Below, piece after piece: positions 27,275 to 36,963 of a stretch of DNA of 64,000 nucleotides; the stretch's first letter is position 1, and each line of letters begins with the position of its first letter. The stretch covers positions 54,368 through 118,367 of the forward strand of contig NZ_JAAKZG010000015.1 in NCBI RefSeq assembly GCF_011045115.1, read 5' to 3'. The position numbers and the translations under genes are program-made. The notes beneath the pieces are model-generated. The model made no database searches and had not been told where the DNA came from. It saw nothing but the letters and a program-made list of their open reading frames with translations. The DNA is from Mesorhizobium zhangyense (GTDB lineage Bacteria; Pseudomonadota; Alphaproteobacteria; Rhizobiales; Rhizobiaceae).

Positions 27275-27589
27275 CTACTTCTTGGCGTTCTGATTGGCGA
27301 CAGGCTCACCCTTCACGCGCACATCGGCGATTGTCGAACGCAACGCGGTCACTTTCATGCCGCCAAGATCGATTTCCAGTTCGTTGTCGTCGATGACCTT
27401 GGTCACCTTGCCGATGAAGCCGCCACCGGTGACGACCGTATCGCCACGACGAACGGCAGCCAGCATCTCGCCGCGCTTCTTGAGCTGCGTGCGCTGCGGA
27501 CGGATGATCAGGAAATACATGATCACGAAGATCAGGACGAACGGCAGAACGCTGATCAACATATCGGGGCTTGCGCCTGTACCTGGCAT
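27275..27589 (-). CDS. yajC: Preprotein translocase subunit YajC
   Basis: 104 residues from ATG 27589, which has AGGAG at good spacing. One N-terminal membrane span (SVLPFVLIFVIMYFLII) is followed by the family-defining RPQRTQLKKRGEML and a small beta domain with GDTVVTGGGFIGKV. It associates with SecDF. A much longer open frame to 28507 exists upstream but overlaps the opposite-strand ATPase gene and was not used. Confidence 0.95.
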   Translation of the reverse strand: MPGTGASPDMLISVLPFVLIFVIMYFLIIRPQRTQLKKRGEMLAAVRRGDTVVTGGGFIGKVTKVIDDNELEIDLGGMKVTALRSTIADVRVKGEPVANQNAKK

Positions 27590-27769
27590 AAAAAACTCCT
27601 GAAAATTATGGGAGGGCCCACTACCCCAGCCCTTCGTGAAAGTTGGCGGGAATATAGTCGCTAAAGCCACCTTTGCAACCGCGTAAGCGCCTTCGGCAGC
27701 CGCTTTCCCGGCCTGTTTGAGCGTGTTAGAGCGTTCGCGACGTTGTTTGCCACGAATGCGGAATGCGAA

Positions 27770-28645
27770 ATGACAGAAAATACCATCGAAACGCTCACCC
27801 AGAAACTCGATCTTCTCATCGACGCCGTCAACAAACTGGCCCCCCGCGCGGTGCCGCAGACGGATATCAATGACGCCAACTGTTTCGTATGGGCGGCCGA
27901 TCCCGGGTTTCTCGAGCCGGTGCATCGCGTCAATCGCATCGACATCGGCCTCATCCGGGGCGTCGACCACGTTCGCGATATCCTGGTCGACAACACCGAA
28001 CGGTTTGCTGCCGGCCTGCCGGCCAACAACGTGCTGCTCTGGGGCGCGCGTGGCATGGGCAAATCGTCGCTGGTCAAATCGGTGCATGCCTCGATCAACG
28101 CTTCGCGCAAGAACGAAGCGCCGCTCAAGCTGATCGAAATCCACCGCGAGGATATCGACACGCTGCCGAAGCTGATGACGATCCTGAAGGCTGCTCCCTT
28201 CCGCTTCATCCTGTTTTGCGACGATCTCTCCTTCGACCATGACGACACGTCGTACAAATCGCTGAAGGCCGCACTCGAGGGCGGCGTCGAAGGCCGCCCG
28301 GCCAATGTGATCTTCTACGCGACCTCCAATCGCCGACATCTCCTGCCGCGCGACATGATCGACAATGAGCGCTCGACGGCGATCAACCCGTCCGAGGCTG
28401 TCGAGGAGAAGGTTTCGCTGTCGGATCGCTTCGGCCTCTGGCTCGGCTTCCACAAATGCTCGCAGGACGACTATCTTGAGATGGTCGACGGCTATGTCCG
28501 CTACCACGGCCTCAAGATCGAGCCGGATCTCTTGCGTGCCGACGCGCTGGAATGGGCGACCACGCGCGGAAGCCGCTCGGGTCGCGTGGCGTGGCAGTTC
28601 ATTCAGGATCTCGCAGGCCGGCTTGGCCAGCCGCTGAAAGACTGA
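27770..28645 (+). CDS. DUF815-family AAA ATPase
   Basis: 291 residues from ATG 27770. A short helical N-terminus (LTQKLDLLIDAVNKL) precedes a P-loop ATPase core: Walker A GARGMGKSS (92-100), Walker B FILFCDDLSF near 146-155, and a sensor segment FYATSNRRHLLP. DUF815 proteins are widespread single-domain AAA ATPases of unknown role. It is the only plus-strand gene in the secDF-to-nagZ block and sits in a conserved alphaproteobacterial place between yajC and the LysM/M23 gene. Confidence 0.88.
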   Translation: MTENTIETLTQKLDLLIDAVNKLAPRAVPQTDINDANCFVWAADPGFLEPVHRVNRIDIGLIRGVDHVRDILVDNTERFAAGLPANNVLLWGARGMGKSSLVKSVHASINASRKNEAPLKLIEIHREDIDTLPKLMTILKAAPFRFILFCDDLSFDHDDTSYKSLKAALEGGVEGRPANVIFYATSNRRHLLPRDMIDNERSTAINPSEAVEEKVSLSDRFGLWLGFHKCSQDDYLEMVDGYVRYHGLKIEPDLLRADALEWATTRGSRSGRVAWQFIQDLAGRLGQPLKD

Positions 28646-28679
28646 GCGTCTTCATACGCTTATAGTCATTTCCAAATGC

Positions 28680-28704
28680 AAAAACCCGCCCCTTTTGGGG
28701 CGGG
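28680..28704 (-). terminator. Terminator of the NlpD-like gene
   Basis: CCCGCCCC-TTTT-GGGGCGGG is an 8-bp GC stem. On the minus strand it is followed by a TTTTT run, 33 bases after the stop of the M23 gene. It could also block read-through from the convergent DUF815 gene. Confidence 0.85.
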
Positions 28705-28737
28705 TGCAGATGGTGGGCCGAATGCAGCCAGTCGTGT

Positions 28738-30288
28738 CTATTCGAGGAAGGTCGACGGATCGACCGGAGACGAATTCTTGCGTACCTCGAAATGCAGCCT
28801 TGGCGAGTCCGTGCTGCCGCTCATGCCCGAGAGCGCGAGTTCCTGGCCGCGCTTGACCTTTTCGCCGCGCGAGACCTTCAGTTCGCTGGCGTGACCGTAG
28901 ACGGTGACCAGACCGTTTTCGTGCCGCACCAGAACGGTGTTGCCGAATTCCTTGAGCCCGTCGCCGGCATAGATGACAACGCCGTTCTCGGCTGCCTTGA
29001 CCGGCGTGCCTTCCGGCACCTGGATGTCGATGCCATCATTGGACTTGCCGCCGCCCTTGCCGAAAGCGGTGATGACGCGGCCACGAACCGGCCAGCGCAT
29101 GCGGCCGATGCCCGTGGCATCCGGCGCGGCCGAGTCATCCTGCTCGACCTGCTCGATGAGCTTTTCCTTCTTCGGCGGCGTGTAGGCTACGACCGTCGGA
29201 GCGGCTGCGGCAGATGGCTTCGAGGGCACGGTCGCGCCGGTAACGACCGGATCGGCGGCCTTCGGTGCGGGTGCCGCGGCAGCCACGGTGGCAGCACCTG
29301 CAGCCGGAATCTGAAGCGTCTGGCCGATGCGGATGGTGCCGTCCTGAAGACCGTTAGCCGACTTCAAAGCGGCCGAGCTCACGCCTGTCTTGCGGGCGAT
29401 CTTGCTCAGCGTGTCGCCTTCCTGAACCTTGTAGGTTCCGGGCGCGGTCGATGCCTTGGCGTCGTTGGCTGCCGTGGCAGTCGGCTGCGGCGTATTTTCA
29501 CCTTCCTTCAGCTTCGGTGTCTGCGGCAGCACGCCGAGATTGCCCGCAGGCGCACCCGTCGGTACCGGCACCTTATGGGCCGGAACATCATACTTGGTGC
29601 CTGTCGAAGACCTGGCGTCGGCAACGTTCGGATTGCTGTCGGGTGCTGAAACCGGCGCCTTGCTGGAATAAACGTAGGTCGGGATGACGACCTTCTGGCC
29701 GACCTGCAACCCGCCATGCTCGGGTATGCCATTGACCTTCATCAGCACATTGGCCGGCACGCCGAAGCGGCGCGAGAGATTGTAGACGGTCTCGCCTTCC
29801 TTGGCGGTGATCTGCGTGCCACCGGCACGCGACCAGCCAGCGACTTCTTCCTCCGCGCTTGCCATGACAGCCGGCTTGGCCTGCGACACGGTTCCCGTCA
29901 CGGTCTGGTCGAGCGACCTTGCGGCAGCGACCGGGGCCAGAGCCGGCGCAGGATTGGAAGCACGCGGCGTGTTCATCGCGGCCTGTGTGACCGGCGGCGG
30001 AGGCAATGGCTGCGAGGAAACCGGGGTCAGCGCGCTGCGGCTGACCGATTCTGTCTGGGCGGGAGCAACTGGCGCTGCCGCCATCTGGGCATCGCCCGGA
30101 TAAGGCTGGTTCTGCTGCCCCATGATCTGGCGCTGATTTGGCGTCGAGGCAGTAAAGATGTCGTCGACACCACCGCCACCGAATCGCGAGACCTGGGCGC
30201 TGCAACCCGCCGCCATGCTCGCGACCAGGAATATGGCCGCACTGCGCGCCAGAGCGCGTTCGTTCTTGGCTAAAATACTGATTCGCAT
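28738..30288 (-). CDS. nlpD: NlpD-like lipoprotein with two LysM and a degenerate M23 domain
   Basis: 516 residues from ATG 30288. The lipoprotein signal ends in the lipobox MAAGC. Two LysM domains (about 160-205 ending VGQKVVIP, and about 285-330 with YKVQEGDTLSKIA) bind peptidoglycan. The C-terminal LytM/M23 fold has lost metal ligands: the usual H-x-x-x-D is N-x-x-x-D (SNDGIDI), and the HxH motif reads RLHFEV. It is therefore probably not a peptidase but an activator of amidases in septal wall splitting, like NlpD/EnvC. Proline/alanine-rich linkers join the domains. It is placed after pcm and surE, the usual nlpD setting. Confidence 0.88.
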   Translation of the reverse strand: MRISILAKNERALARSAAIFLVASMAAGCSAQVSRFGGGGVDDIFTASTPNQRQIMGQQNQPYPGDAQMAAAPVAPAQTESVSRSALTPVSSQPLPPPPVTQAAMNTPRASNPAPALAPVAAARSLDQTVTGTVSQAKPAVMASAEEEVAGWSRAGGTQITAKEGETVYNLSRRFGVPANVLMKVNGIPEHGGLQVGQKVVIPTYVYSSKAPVSAPDSNPNVADARSSTGTKYDVPAHKVPVPTGAPAGNLGVLPQTPKLKEGENTPQPTATAANDAKASTAPGTYKVQEGDTLSKIARKTGVSSAALKSANGLQDGTIRIGQTLQIPAAGAATVAAAAPAPKAADPVVTGATVPSKPSAAAAPTVVAYTPPKKEKLIEQVEQDDSAAPDATGIGRMRWPVRGRVITAFGKGGGKSNDGIDIQVPEGTPVKAAENGVVIYAGDGLKEFGNTVLVRHENGLVTVYGHASELKVSRGEKVKRGQELALSGMSGSTDSPRLHFEVRKNSSPVDPSTFLE

Positions 30289-30405
30289 CGCAATAACCCG
30301 CGTATACTCGATACCCAACTGGTATGATTAAAGCGCGTTAATGTTACTGGTCGGTTAAGAGGCTGAAGAAGATAGTAAGAAATACGCGAATGTGAGAGCC
30401 ACGAC

Positions 30406-31056
30406 TCAGATCACGGCAGCAACGCTGCGTGCGATCGGCTGAAGACGCACGACGCCGATATCCTCACGCTCGAAGCGGCTGCCGAGTTTGGTCAGCTTGG
30501 CCATGACCTGCTCGCCTTCGTCCGGGCCGATCGGGGCGATCATGATGCCGCCGCTGGACAGTTGATCGACGAAGGTGCGCGGCAGGCCGTCGAACGAGGC
30601 CCAGACGACGATGCGATCGAACGGCCCCTCACCCGCCAGCCCGTTCGAGCCGTCGGCCTGACGCACGAACGCATTGGTTATGCCGAGCGCTTCGAAACGC
30701 TGACGCGCCTGTTCGATCAGCGTCTTGAAGCGATCGACCGTCACCACGCGCGCGGCAAGCCGCGACATGACGGCCGCGGTGTAGCCGGAGCCGGTGCCGA
30801 TCTCGAGAACGCGGCTGCCGGGCTCGATGGCAAGGGCTGCGATGACCGCGGCCTGCAGGTCGGCGCCCTCGATCGTCTCGCCGCATTCGATCGGCAGCGT
30901 CCGCTCCGACCAGGCGATGCTGTGCCACTGCGCGGAAATGAAGGCGTGGCGCGGCGTCGCCTCGAAGGCGGTGATCATGTCCTTGGGAACGATGCCGCGT
31001 CCGCGCAACCTCAGGAGAAATGCTGCAAAGCCTTCGCGGTCGCCGATGGAGTTCAT
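30406..31056 (-). CDS. pcm: Protein-L-isoaspartate O-methyltransferase
   Basis: 216 residues. It methylates isoaspartyl residues in damaged proteins using S-adenosylmethionine, allowing repair. The SAM motif [15 protein letters not shown] is near residue 80. The family-typical [16 protein letters not shown] lies just before it (normally a PQ-x-x-S-x-P context). Its start overlaps the surE stop by 4 bases, a very common surE-pcm coupling. A second pcm-type gene lies at 58379-59053. Confidence 0.92.
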   Translation of the reverse strand: MNSIGDREGFAAFLLRLRGRGIVPKDMITAFEATPRHAFISAQWHSIAWSERTLPIECGETIEGADLQAAVIAALAIEPGSRVLEIGTGSGYTAAVMSRLAARVVTVDRFKTLIEQARQRFEALGITNAFVRQADGSNGLAGEGPFDRIVVWASFDGLPRTFVDQLSSGGIMIAPIGPDEGEQVMAKLTKLGSRFEREDIGVVRLQPIARSVAAVI

Positions 31057-31811
31057 GCAAGCGCCTTCGTCAACTGGTCGCGGATTTCATGCGCGGTAAG
31101 GTCGAGCTTCAGCGGCGTCACCGAAACGAACTTGCTGCGCACGGCATGAACGTCGGTGCCTTCCTTCAATTCGGGCGGTTCGCGGCCGAAGCGCAGCCAG
31201 AAATAGGGAAAGCCGCGGCCGTCGGCGCGCTCGTCAATCCACAGGCTGTGAACCAGCTTGCCCTGGGTGGTGACGCGGGTTGCCTCGACTTCCTCGGGCG
31301 GGCAGTTGGGGAAATTCACGTTCAGGAAGATGCCGGCAGGCAGGTCGATCTTGAGCAGCCGTTGCAGCAGCGCCGGCGCCAGCGCCTCGACCGTTTCCCA
31401 CGGCACCAGCCGCGCGCCGTCCTGCACATTATAGGCCTGGCTGAGCGCGATCGAGCGAATGCCGAGCAGCGTGCCTTCCATCGCGCCGGCAACGGTTCCC
31501 GAATAGGTCACGTCGTCGGCAAGGTTCGCACCAGAATTGACGCCGGACAGGATGAGGTCCGGCGCTTCCGGCATGATCTTGCGCACGCCCATGATGACGC
31601 AGTCGGTCGGCGTGCCGCGCACGGCGAAATGCTTGTCACTGATCTGGCGCAGGCGAAGCGGCTCGGAGATCGACAGCGAGTGGGCAAAGCCCGACTGGTC
31701 GGTTTCCGGCGCGACCACCCAGACATCGTCGGACAGCGTGCGCGCTATGCGCTCGAGGCAGGCCAGACCTTCGGCGTGGATGCCATCATCATTGGTCAGG
31801 AGAATGCGCAT
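31053..31811 (-). CDS. surE: 5'/3'-nucleotidase SurE
   Basis: 252 residues. The N-terminus [15 protein letters not shown] contains the metal-binding NDD. The family motif [16 protein letters not shown] is near residue 35, and [22 protein letters not shown] is near residue 87. It is a metal-dependent nucleoside monophosphate phosphatase linked to stationary-phase survival. It sits 4 bases after serS and overlaps pcm, forming a serS-surE-pcm operon. Confidence 0.95.
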   Translation of the reverse strand: MRILLTNDDGIHAEGLACLERIARTLSDDVWVVAPETDQSGFAHSLSISEPLRLRQISDKHFAVRGTPTDCVIMGVRKIMPEAPDLILSGVNSGANLADDVTYSGTVAGAMEGTLLGIRSIALSQAYNVQDGARLVPWETVEALAPALLQRLLKIDLPAGIFLNVNFPNCPPEEVEATRVTTQGKLVHSLWIDERADGRGFPYFWLRFGREPPELKEGTDVHAVRSKFVSVTPLKLDLTAHEIRDQLTKALA

Positions 31812-31815
31812 AAGG

Positions 31816-33120
31816 TCAGTTCGCCTCGATCTTGGCTGCGCCGCCCATGTAAGGACGCAGAACTTCAGGAATGGTTACGCTGCCATCCTCGTTCTGGTAA
31901 TTTTCAAGCACCGCGATCAGGGCGCGGCCGACAGCCGTGCCCGAACCGTTGAGCGTGTGGACGAAGCGCGTCGACTTCTCGTCCTTGACGCGGTAGCGGG
32001 CGTCCATGCGCCGTGCCTGGAAATCGCCGCAGACCGAGCAGGACGAGATTTCGCGATAGGCGTTCTGGCCCGGCAGCCACACCTCGATGTCATAGGTCTT
32101 GCGCGCGCCGAAGCCCATGTCGCCGGTGCACAGAGTGACCGTGCGGAAAGGCAGTTCGAGGCGCTTCAGCACCTCCTCGGCGCATTGCGTCATGCGCTCA
32201 TGCTCGGCAATCGAGCTGTCCGCATCGGTGATCGAAACCAGCTCGACCTTGTAGAACTGATGCTGCCGCAGCATGCCGCGTGTGTCGCGACCGGCAGAGC
32301 CGGCTTCCGAGCGGAAGCAAGGCGTCAGCGCCGTCATGCGCAGCGGCAGTTTTTCCTGGGCGAGGATTTCCTCGCGGACGAGATTGGTCAACGGGACTTC
32401 GGCGGTGGGGATGAGGCCTAGCCGTCCGTCGCCGTGAGGCACGAAGAACAGATCCTCTTCGAACTTCGGCAGCTGATTGGTGCCGAACAGCACCTCATCG
32501 CGAACCAGCAGCGGCGGGATCACTTCCTGGTAGCCATGCTCGGTCGTGTGGAGGTCGAGCATGAACTGGCCGATCGCGCGCTCGAGCCGCGCAAGCTTGC
32601 CCTTCAGCACCGTAAAGCGGCTGCCTGAAAGCTTTGCGGCGCGCTCGAAATCCATCAGGCCGAGCGCTTCGCCGATCTCGAAATGCTCCTTCACCCAGTT
32701 CGGGCGGGGCTTGATCGCGCCTACCTTGCGGACTTCGACATTGTCATTTTCGTCAGCGCCGACTGGAACGTCATCAAACGGCACGTTGGGAATGACGGCA
32801 AGTGCATCTTCCAGTGCCTTGTCGAGTTCGCGCTCGCGCGCCTCGCCATTCTGGATGAAGCTCTTGATGTCGGCGACTTCGAGCTTGAGCTGTTCGGCAA
32901 GCACCGAATCGCCACCACGCATGGCGTTGCCGATTTCCTTCGAGGCGGCGTTGCGGCGCTCCTGCCTGACCTGAAGCTCGCCGAGATGGGCGCGGCGCTG
33001 CTCGTCCTTCAACAGCAGATCATCGACGGTCGCCTGCGCCTCGTCCGAGGACCATGAACGCTTCACCAGGGCGTCAACGAGGGCTTTCGGGTTCTCGCGA
33101 ATCCATTTGATGTCAAGCAT
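31816..33120 (-). CDS. serS: Seryl-tRNA synthetase
   Basis: 434 residues, class II synthetase. The N-terminal coiled-coil arm (about 30-100, [20 protein letters not shown]) recognises tRNA-Ser. Motif 2 is [21 protein letters not shown] near residue 262. Motif 3, with the [15 protein letters not shown] sequence, is near the end. It is expected to charge tRNA-Ser and also tRNA-Sec where present. It is followed within 4 bases by surE. Confidence 0.96.
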   Translation of the reverse strand: MLDIKWIRENPKALVDALVKRSWSSDEAQATVDDLLLKDEQRRAHLGELQVRQERRNAASKEIGNAMRGGDSVLAEQLKLEVADIKSFIQNGEARERELDKALEDALAVIPNVPFDDVPVGADENDNVEVRKVGAIKPRPNWVKEHFEIGEALGLMDFERAAKLSGSRFTVLKGKLARLERAIGQFMLDLHTTEHGYQEVIPPLLVRDEVLFGTNQLPKFEEDLFFVPHGDGRLGLIPTAEVPLTNLVREEILAQEKLPLRMTALTPCFRSEAGSAGRDTRGMLRQHQFYKVELVSITDADSSIAEHERMTQCAEEVLKRLELPFRTVTLCTGDMGFGARKTYDIEVWLPGQNAYREISSCSVCGDFQARRMDARYRVKDEKSTRFVHTLNGSGTAVGRALIAVLENYQNEDGSVTIPEVLRPYMGGAAKIEAN

Positions 33121-33181
33121 GTCAGAAGTCCGGTCGCAGTATGAGTTCTAGAGGCGACCGCGACGGCGAATCGAAAGGCTG

Positions 33182-34054
33182 TCAGCTTGCGGCGGTCCCG
33201 TCTCCAGTCCCACTCAATGGCGCTTTTTCGGCTACCGCTTCTGCGGCTTCCTTTTTCTCGCGCGCCACGCGTTCCTGTTCGCGATTCCGTTCGATCATCC
33301 GGGCGGTCCAGATTGAAATCTCGTAAAGAAGGATGGTGGGAAGGGCAAGACCGATCTGGCTGACCGGATCAGGCGGGGTCAGCACTGCCGCAACGATGAA
33401 GGCCAGCACGATCGCCCATTTGCGCTTATCGACAAGCGCCTGCGACGACAACAGCCCGACCCGCACCATGAGCGTCGTGACCACCGGAAGCTGAAACACC
33501 AGGCCGAACGAAAAGATCAGCGTCATGATAAGGCTGAGATATTCAGAAACCTTCGGCAGCAGCGAAATCTGCACATGGTCGTCCGTGCCTGCCTGCTGCA
33601 TGGCCAGGAAGAACCACATCACCATCGGGGTGAAGAAGAAATAAACCAGCGATGCGCCCATCAGGAACAGGACGGGCGACGCGATCAGGAATGGCAAAAA
33701 CGCGCCACGTTCATTCTTGTAGAGGCCGGGAGCGACGAATTTGTAGATCTGCGAGGCAATCAGCGGAAAGGCGATGACGAGGCCGCCGAACATTGCAAGC
33801 TTGATCTGCGTGAAGAAGAATTCCTGTGGTGCCGTATAGATCAGCTCGACCTTGTGGGGGTCGAGGCCGGCCCATGCGGTCGCCCATTTGAACGGGATGA
33901 CCAGCAGGTTGAACAACTGCTTGGCGAAGAAGAAACAGCCGAGGAAGGCTACGAAAAACCCACCGATCGCCCAGATAAGGCGCGTGCGCAGTTCGATCAG
34001 ATGTTCGATCAACGGCGCCGATGACTTTTCGATTTCGTCTTCCGGTTCACTCAC
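33182..34054 (-). CDS. tatC: Twin-arginine translocase subunit TatC
   Basis: 290 residues with six membrane spans. The N-terminal signature LIEHLIELRTRLIWAI near residue 16 forms part of the twin-arginine signal binding site. FAPGLYKNERGAFLPF is near residue 112, and the C-terminal tail is charged and Ala/Glu-rich. It recognises folded substrates carrying RR signals. It lies 14 bases after tatB in a tatABC operon running into serS. Confidence 0.95.
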   Translation of the reverse strand: MSEPEDEIEKSSAPLIEHLIELRTRLIWAIGGFFVAFLGCFFFAKQLFNLLVIPFKWATAWAGLDPHKVELIYTAPQEFFFTQIKLAMFGGLVIAFPLIASQIYKFVAPGLYKNERGAFLPFLIASPVLFLMGASLVYFFFTPMVMWFFLAMQQAGTDDHVQISLLPKVSEYLSLIMTLIFSFGLVFQLPVVTTLMVRVGLLSSQALVDKRKWAIVLAFIVAAVLTPPDPVSQIGLALPTILLYEISIWTARMIERNREQERVAREKKEAAEAVAEKAPLSGTGDGTAAS

Positions 34055-34068
34055 TTGGCAGTTCCCGC

Positions 34069-34785
34069 TTATTTCTTCTTGGTTGCAGCCGGCTTGGCCG
34101 GGCTTTTGGCCGTCGCCTTGGCGGGCTTGGCTGCGGCTGGTTTGGCCGTCGGCTTTTCAGCGGCAGCCTTGCTTGTGGCTTTTGGCGCGGCAGCAATGGC
34201 TGTAGGCTTGGCCGCCGCCGGTGCTTTCACAGCCGCTTTCGGCGCCACGGAAGCCTTGGCCGGCTTGGCGGCGCTCGCCGCCTTTACAGGCTTGGAGGCA
34301 GGCGTCGATTTGGCAGGCTTGGCGACAGGCGCGGGCTCCTGCGCTGTCGCCGGAAATACCGGCGCAGCAGTTGGCATCGCTTCAGGACCGGCAACGCCGG
34401 GCATGGTGGTCGCGCCGTTCTTCAACGGCTCGGCCGCGTGCACCGCATCGGAAGCAGGTTCCGCCGCCGTGGAGGGCGTCGGCTTCATGGCCGCATCGAG
34501 ACCGGCGCGCACATCTGATGCCGCCTTCTCGAACGGATTGAGCTGCTTCTTGATCTCGGCAGCCGGGTTCAGGCTGCGCAACTCATCGACGGACTTCTTG
34601 ACGTCGTCGAGCTCGGCTTCTTTCAAAGCCTCGTTGAACTGCTTTTGGAAATCGCCCGCCATGGTGCGCAGTTTCGCCGTCGTTTTGCCGAAGGTGCGCA
34701 GCATGCGCGGCAAATCCTTCGGCCCGACGACCACGATCATGACGACCGCGATCACCAGCATTTCGGTCCAGCCGATATCAAACAT
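34069..34785 (-). CDS. tatB: Twin-arginine translocase subunit TatB
   Basis: 238 residues. A short N-terminal membrane span with the TatB signature MFDIGWTEMLVIAVVMIVVVGPKDLP is followed (quoted in part: GWTEMLVIAVVMIVV) by an amphipathic helix with LPRMLRTFGKT. The rest is an unusually long, Ala/Lys/Pro-rich low-complexity tail of about 150 residues. It forms the substrate receptor with TatC. The tail is longer than in Escherichia coli TatB and of AKP repeat character; it is probably disordered. Confidence 0.93.
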   Translation of the reverse strand: MFDIGWTEMLVIAVVMIVVVGPKDLPRMLRTFGKTTAKLRTMAGDFQKQFNEALKEAELDDVKKSVDELRSLNPAAEIKKQLNPFEKAASDVRAGLDAAMKPTPSTAAEPASDAVHAAEPLKNGATTMPGVAGPEAMPTAAPVFPATAQEPAPVAKPAKSTPASKPVKAASAAKPAKASVAPKAAVKAPAAAKPTAIAAAPKATSKAAAEKPTAKPAAAKPAKATAKSPAKPAATKKK

Positions 34786-34816
34786 GACTATCCAACCTGA
34801 CTAGCTGGGAAACGGT

Positions 34817-35053
34817 TCAGCTCTTGCTGGCCTTTTCCTTGGCTGCCTGGATGGTCTCGTCGGAGCGATGCTCCACGGTCCTGCCATCGACGGTCTTGAC
34901 GCTTTCGTCAGCGTCCTCGTCAGACATGCCCTTCTTGAAGCTCTTGATGCCCTTGGCCATGTCGCCCATCAGTTCCGGGATCTTGCCGCGGCCGAACAGC
35001 AGCAGAACCACTACCAGCACGATGAGCCAGTGCCATATCGAAAAGGAACCCAT
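34817..35053 (-). CDS. tatA: Twin-arginine translocase subunit TatA
   Basis: 78 residues. The N-terminal span [21 protein letters not shown] is followed (short form: [14 protein letters not shown]) by the hinge [19 protein letters not shown] and a charged tail. It oligomerises to form the translocation pore. It is first in the tatABC unit, 31 bases before tatB. Confidence 0.95.
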   Translation of the reverse strand: MGSFSIWHWLIVLVVVLLLFGRGKIPELMGDMAKGIKSFKKGMSDEDADESVKTVDGRTVEHRSDETIQAAKEKASKS

Positions 35054-35088
35054 TGTAACTCTCTCTCGAACGATTTCCTGAGATTGAT

Positions 35089-36195
35089 CTATGCGCTTTC
35101 GCGCTGCGTTTCAAACAGAAGTACGTCAGACTTTCGCAAGGAAAGCCAGATGTCACGTGCTTTGGCAGACAAAGCGCCGCAGCGTATGCGGGCGCGCACC
35201 GGCTTTTCGGCACCTGAAACGGCGAATTCCAGCAATTCTACCACGCCGAGGAACCGGCGCGACAGGATTCTTGCCTCGATTTCGCCCTCCGTTTCGCTGA
35301 CTTCGAAGCCTGTCAGCCGCACCGCCACCGTCGCCTTTGCGCCGTCCGCGATATCCGGCGACGGGATCTTGCCGACCGGCGTATCCACCACACCATTCGC
35401 AACCCGGCCATCGAAGACGTTCAGCTCGGAAAAAAACCCGGCTGCAAACAGATTCGCAGGGCTGAGATAAAGCTCCTCGGCGCGGCCGGATTGGACGAGG
35501 CGGCCATCCCTCAGAAGCGCAATCCGGTCGGCCATGCGCATCGCTTCCTCAGCGTCATGCGTGACCACGATGGCGGTCGCGCGGCTTTCGCGCAGGATCG
35601 CCAGCGTCTCGGCGCGCACATTGTCCTTGAGGCGCGAATCGAGCCCGGAAAACGGCTCGTCCATCAAAAGCACCGCGGGCCGCGGCGCCAAAGCGCGCGC
35701 CAGCGCCACACGCTGCTGTTCGCCACCGGAGAGCACATGCGGATAGGAACCTGCGTAATGCTCCAGCCCGACGCGAGAGAGTGCGATCAGCGCCTCGCGC
35801 CTTGCCTCCTCGCCCGAAAGCGCGGTCAGGCCGAAGCGAACATTGTCGAGGATGGTCAGATGCGGAAACAGCGCGAAATCCTGGAAAACGAGGCCGATCG
35901 AGCGTTTTTCCGGCGGCAGGAAGACCGATGGCCCCGCGATCTCGCGGTCGTTGAGCAGGACGCGCCCGGTCGACTGGCTTTCGATGCCGGCCGCAATGCG
36001 AAGCAGCGTCGTCTTGCCCGAGCCGGACGGCCCGAGCAGGCACAGAACTTCGCCCGGCTCGGCGGCGAGCGAAACATCGCGCAGCGTCTCGGCTTCAGGC
36101 CCGAATGAATGGCAGATGTTTTCGAAAGCAAGGCGCGCGGCAAAAGTGACACCAGCGGTCACCCGGCTTGCGGTCTGCGCTTCCCCATTCTTCAC
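35089..36195 (-). CDS. Orphan ABC transporter ATPase (FbpC/PotA class)
   Basis: 368 residues. Walker [14 protein letters not shown] near residue 55, signature [15 protein letters not shown] near 157, Walker [14 protein letters not shown] near 177 and switch His in [10 protein letters not shown] near 213 are all intact. A C-terminal regulatory domain of about 130 residues resembles those of iron or polyamine importer ATPases. No permease or binding-protein gene is adjacent. It is inserted between scpB and tatA, two core genes often adjacent in relatives. It may serve permeases encoded elsewhere. Confidence 0.85.
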   Translation of the reverse strand: MKNGEAQTASRVTAGVTFAARLAFENICHSFGPEAETLRDVSLAAEPGEVLCLLGPSGSGKTTLLRIAAGIESQSTGRVLLNDREIAGPSVFLPPEKRSIGLVFQDFALFPHLTILDNVRFGLTALSGEEARREALIALSRVGLEHYAGSYPHVLSGGEQQRVALARALAPRPAVLLMDEPFSGLDSRLKDNVRAETLAILRESRATAIVVTHDAEEAMRMADRIALLRDGRLVQSGRAEELYLSPANLFAAGFFSELNVFDGRVANGVVDTPVGKIPSPDIADGAKATVAVRLTGFEVSETEGEIEARILSRRFLGVVELLEFAVSGAEKPVRARIRCGALSAKARDIWLSLRKSDVLLFETQRESA

Positions 36196-36228
36196 TTAAT
36201 CCACTACCCTTGAACCACCCGGCCCCGG

Positions 36229-36963
36229 TCAATCATCTGTGACGCGAGGTGTCAACAGCCCGAGCTCTTCAAGGTCGATATCGGTCAGCGGATCTTCGTC
36301 CTCGGTCAGCAGATCAAGATCGGACGGCGGGAGCGGAACAGAGAAATTCGACGGCATGCGGGCCGACAACAGCCCTGCCCCCTTCAATTCTTCCATGCCC
36401 GGCAGATCGCGGATTTCCTCAAGCGCGAAATGGTCGAGGAATTTTTCGGTCGTGCCGTAAGTCACCGGACGGCCGGGCGTACGGCGGCGGCCGCGCATCC
36501 GCACCCATTCGGTTTCCATCAGCGTGTCGAGCGTGCCTTTCGACGTTTCAACGCCGCGAATGTCCTCGATCTCAGCCCGCGTTACCGGCTGATGGTAGGC
36601 AATGATGGCCAGCACCTCGAGGGCGGCGCGTGACAGCTTCTTCTGCTGTATGGCGTCGCGGTTCATCAGGAAGGCGAGGTCGCCGGCGGTCCGGAAAGCC
36701 CAGCCGTCACCGACGCGAACGAGGTTCACGCCACGTCGCGCGTAGATTTTCTGCAGTTCAGCCATGGCGGCACGAACATCGACACCTTCAGGCAGGCGCG
36801 ATGCAAGCTGCTTTTCAGTCACCGGCTCAGTGCTGGCAAAGACGATGGCCTCGGCCATGCGCGCAGCCTCCGCCAGAATCAGGCGCTCCGCCGGATTGCG
36901 TTCGGCTTCGGCCTCTTCATCGACCGTGAACGGGATCACCGTGGCATTTGCGCTGTCACTCAT
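36229..36963 (-). CDS. scpB: Segregation and condensation protein B
   Basis: 244 residues. Paired winged helices of the ScpB family: ERLILAEAARMAEAIVFAS with VTEKQLASRLPEGVD, then KKLSRAALEVLAIIAYHQPVTRAEIEDIRGV (quoted in part). An acidic C-terminal tail rich in Asp/Glu/Leu follows. It partners ScpA and the SMC protein in chromosome condensation. Its start overlaps the end of scpA by 4 bases, giving coupled translation. Confidence 0.94.
   Translation of the reverse strand: MSDSANATVIPFTVDEEAEAERNPAERLILAEAARMAEAIVFASTEPVTEKQLASRLPEGVDVRAAMAELQKIYARRGVNLVRVGDGWAFRTAGDLAFLMNRDAIQQKKLSRAALEVLAIIAYHQPVTRAEIEDIRGVETSKGTLDTLMETEWVRMRGRRRTPGRPVTYGTTEKFLDHFALEEIRDLPGMEELKGAGLLSARMPSNFSVPLPPSDLDLLTEDEDPLTDIDLEELGLLTPRVTDD

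Noticed and set aside
25108..27396. A 762-codon open frame opposite secDF
   Set aside because: Composition is that of a reverse-strand shadow (Arg/His/Gln/Gly-rich); secDF motifs on the other strand are decisive.
27590..28507. Long N-terminal extension of yajC
   Set aside because: The extension is antisense to the DUF815 ATPase; YajC has its own ATG and AGGAG at 27589.
36229..36460. Short plus-strand frames at the scpB end
   Set aside because: They are antisense to the acidic scpB tail and have no start signals.
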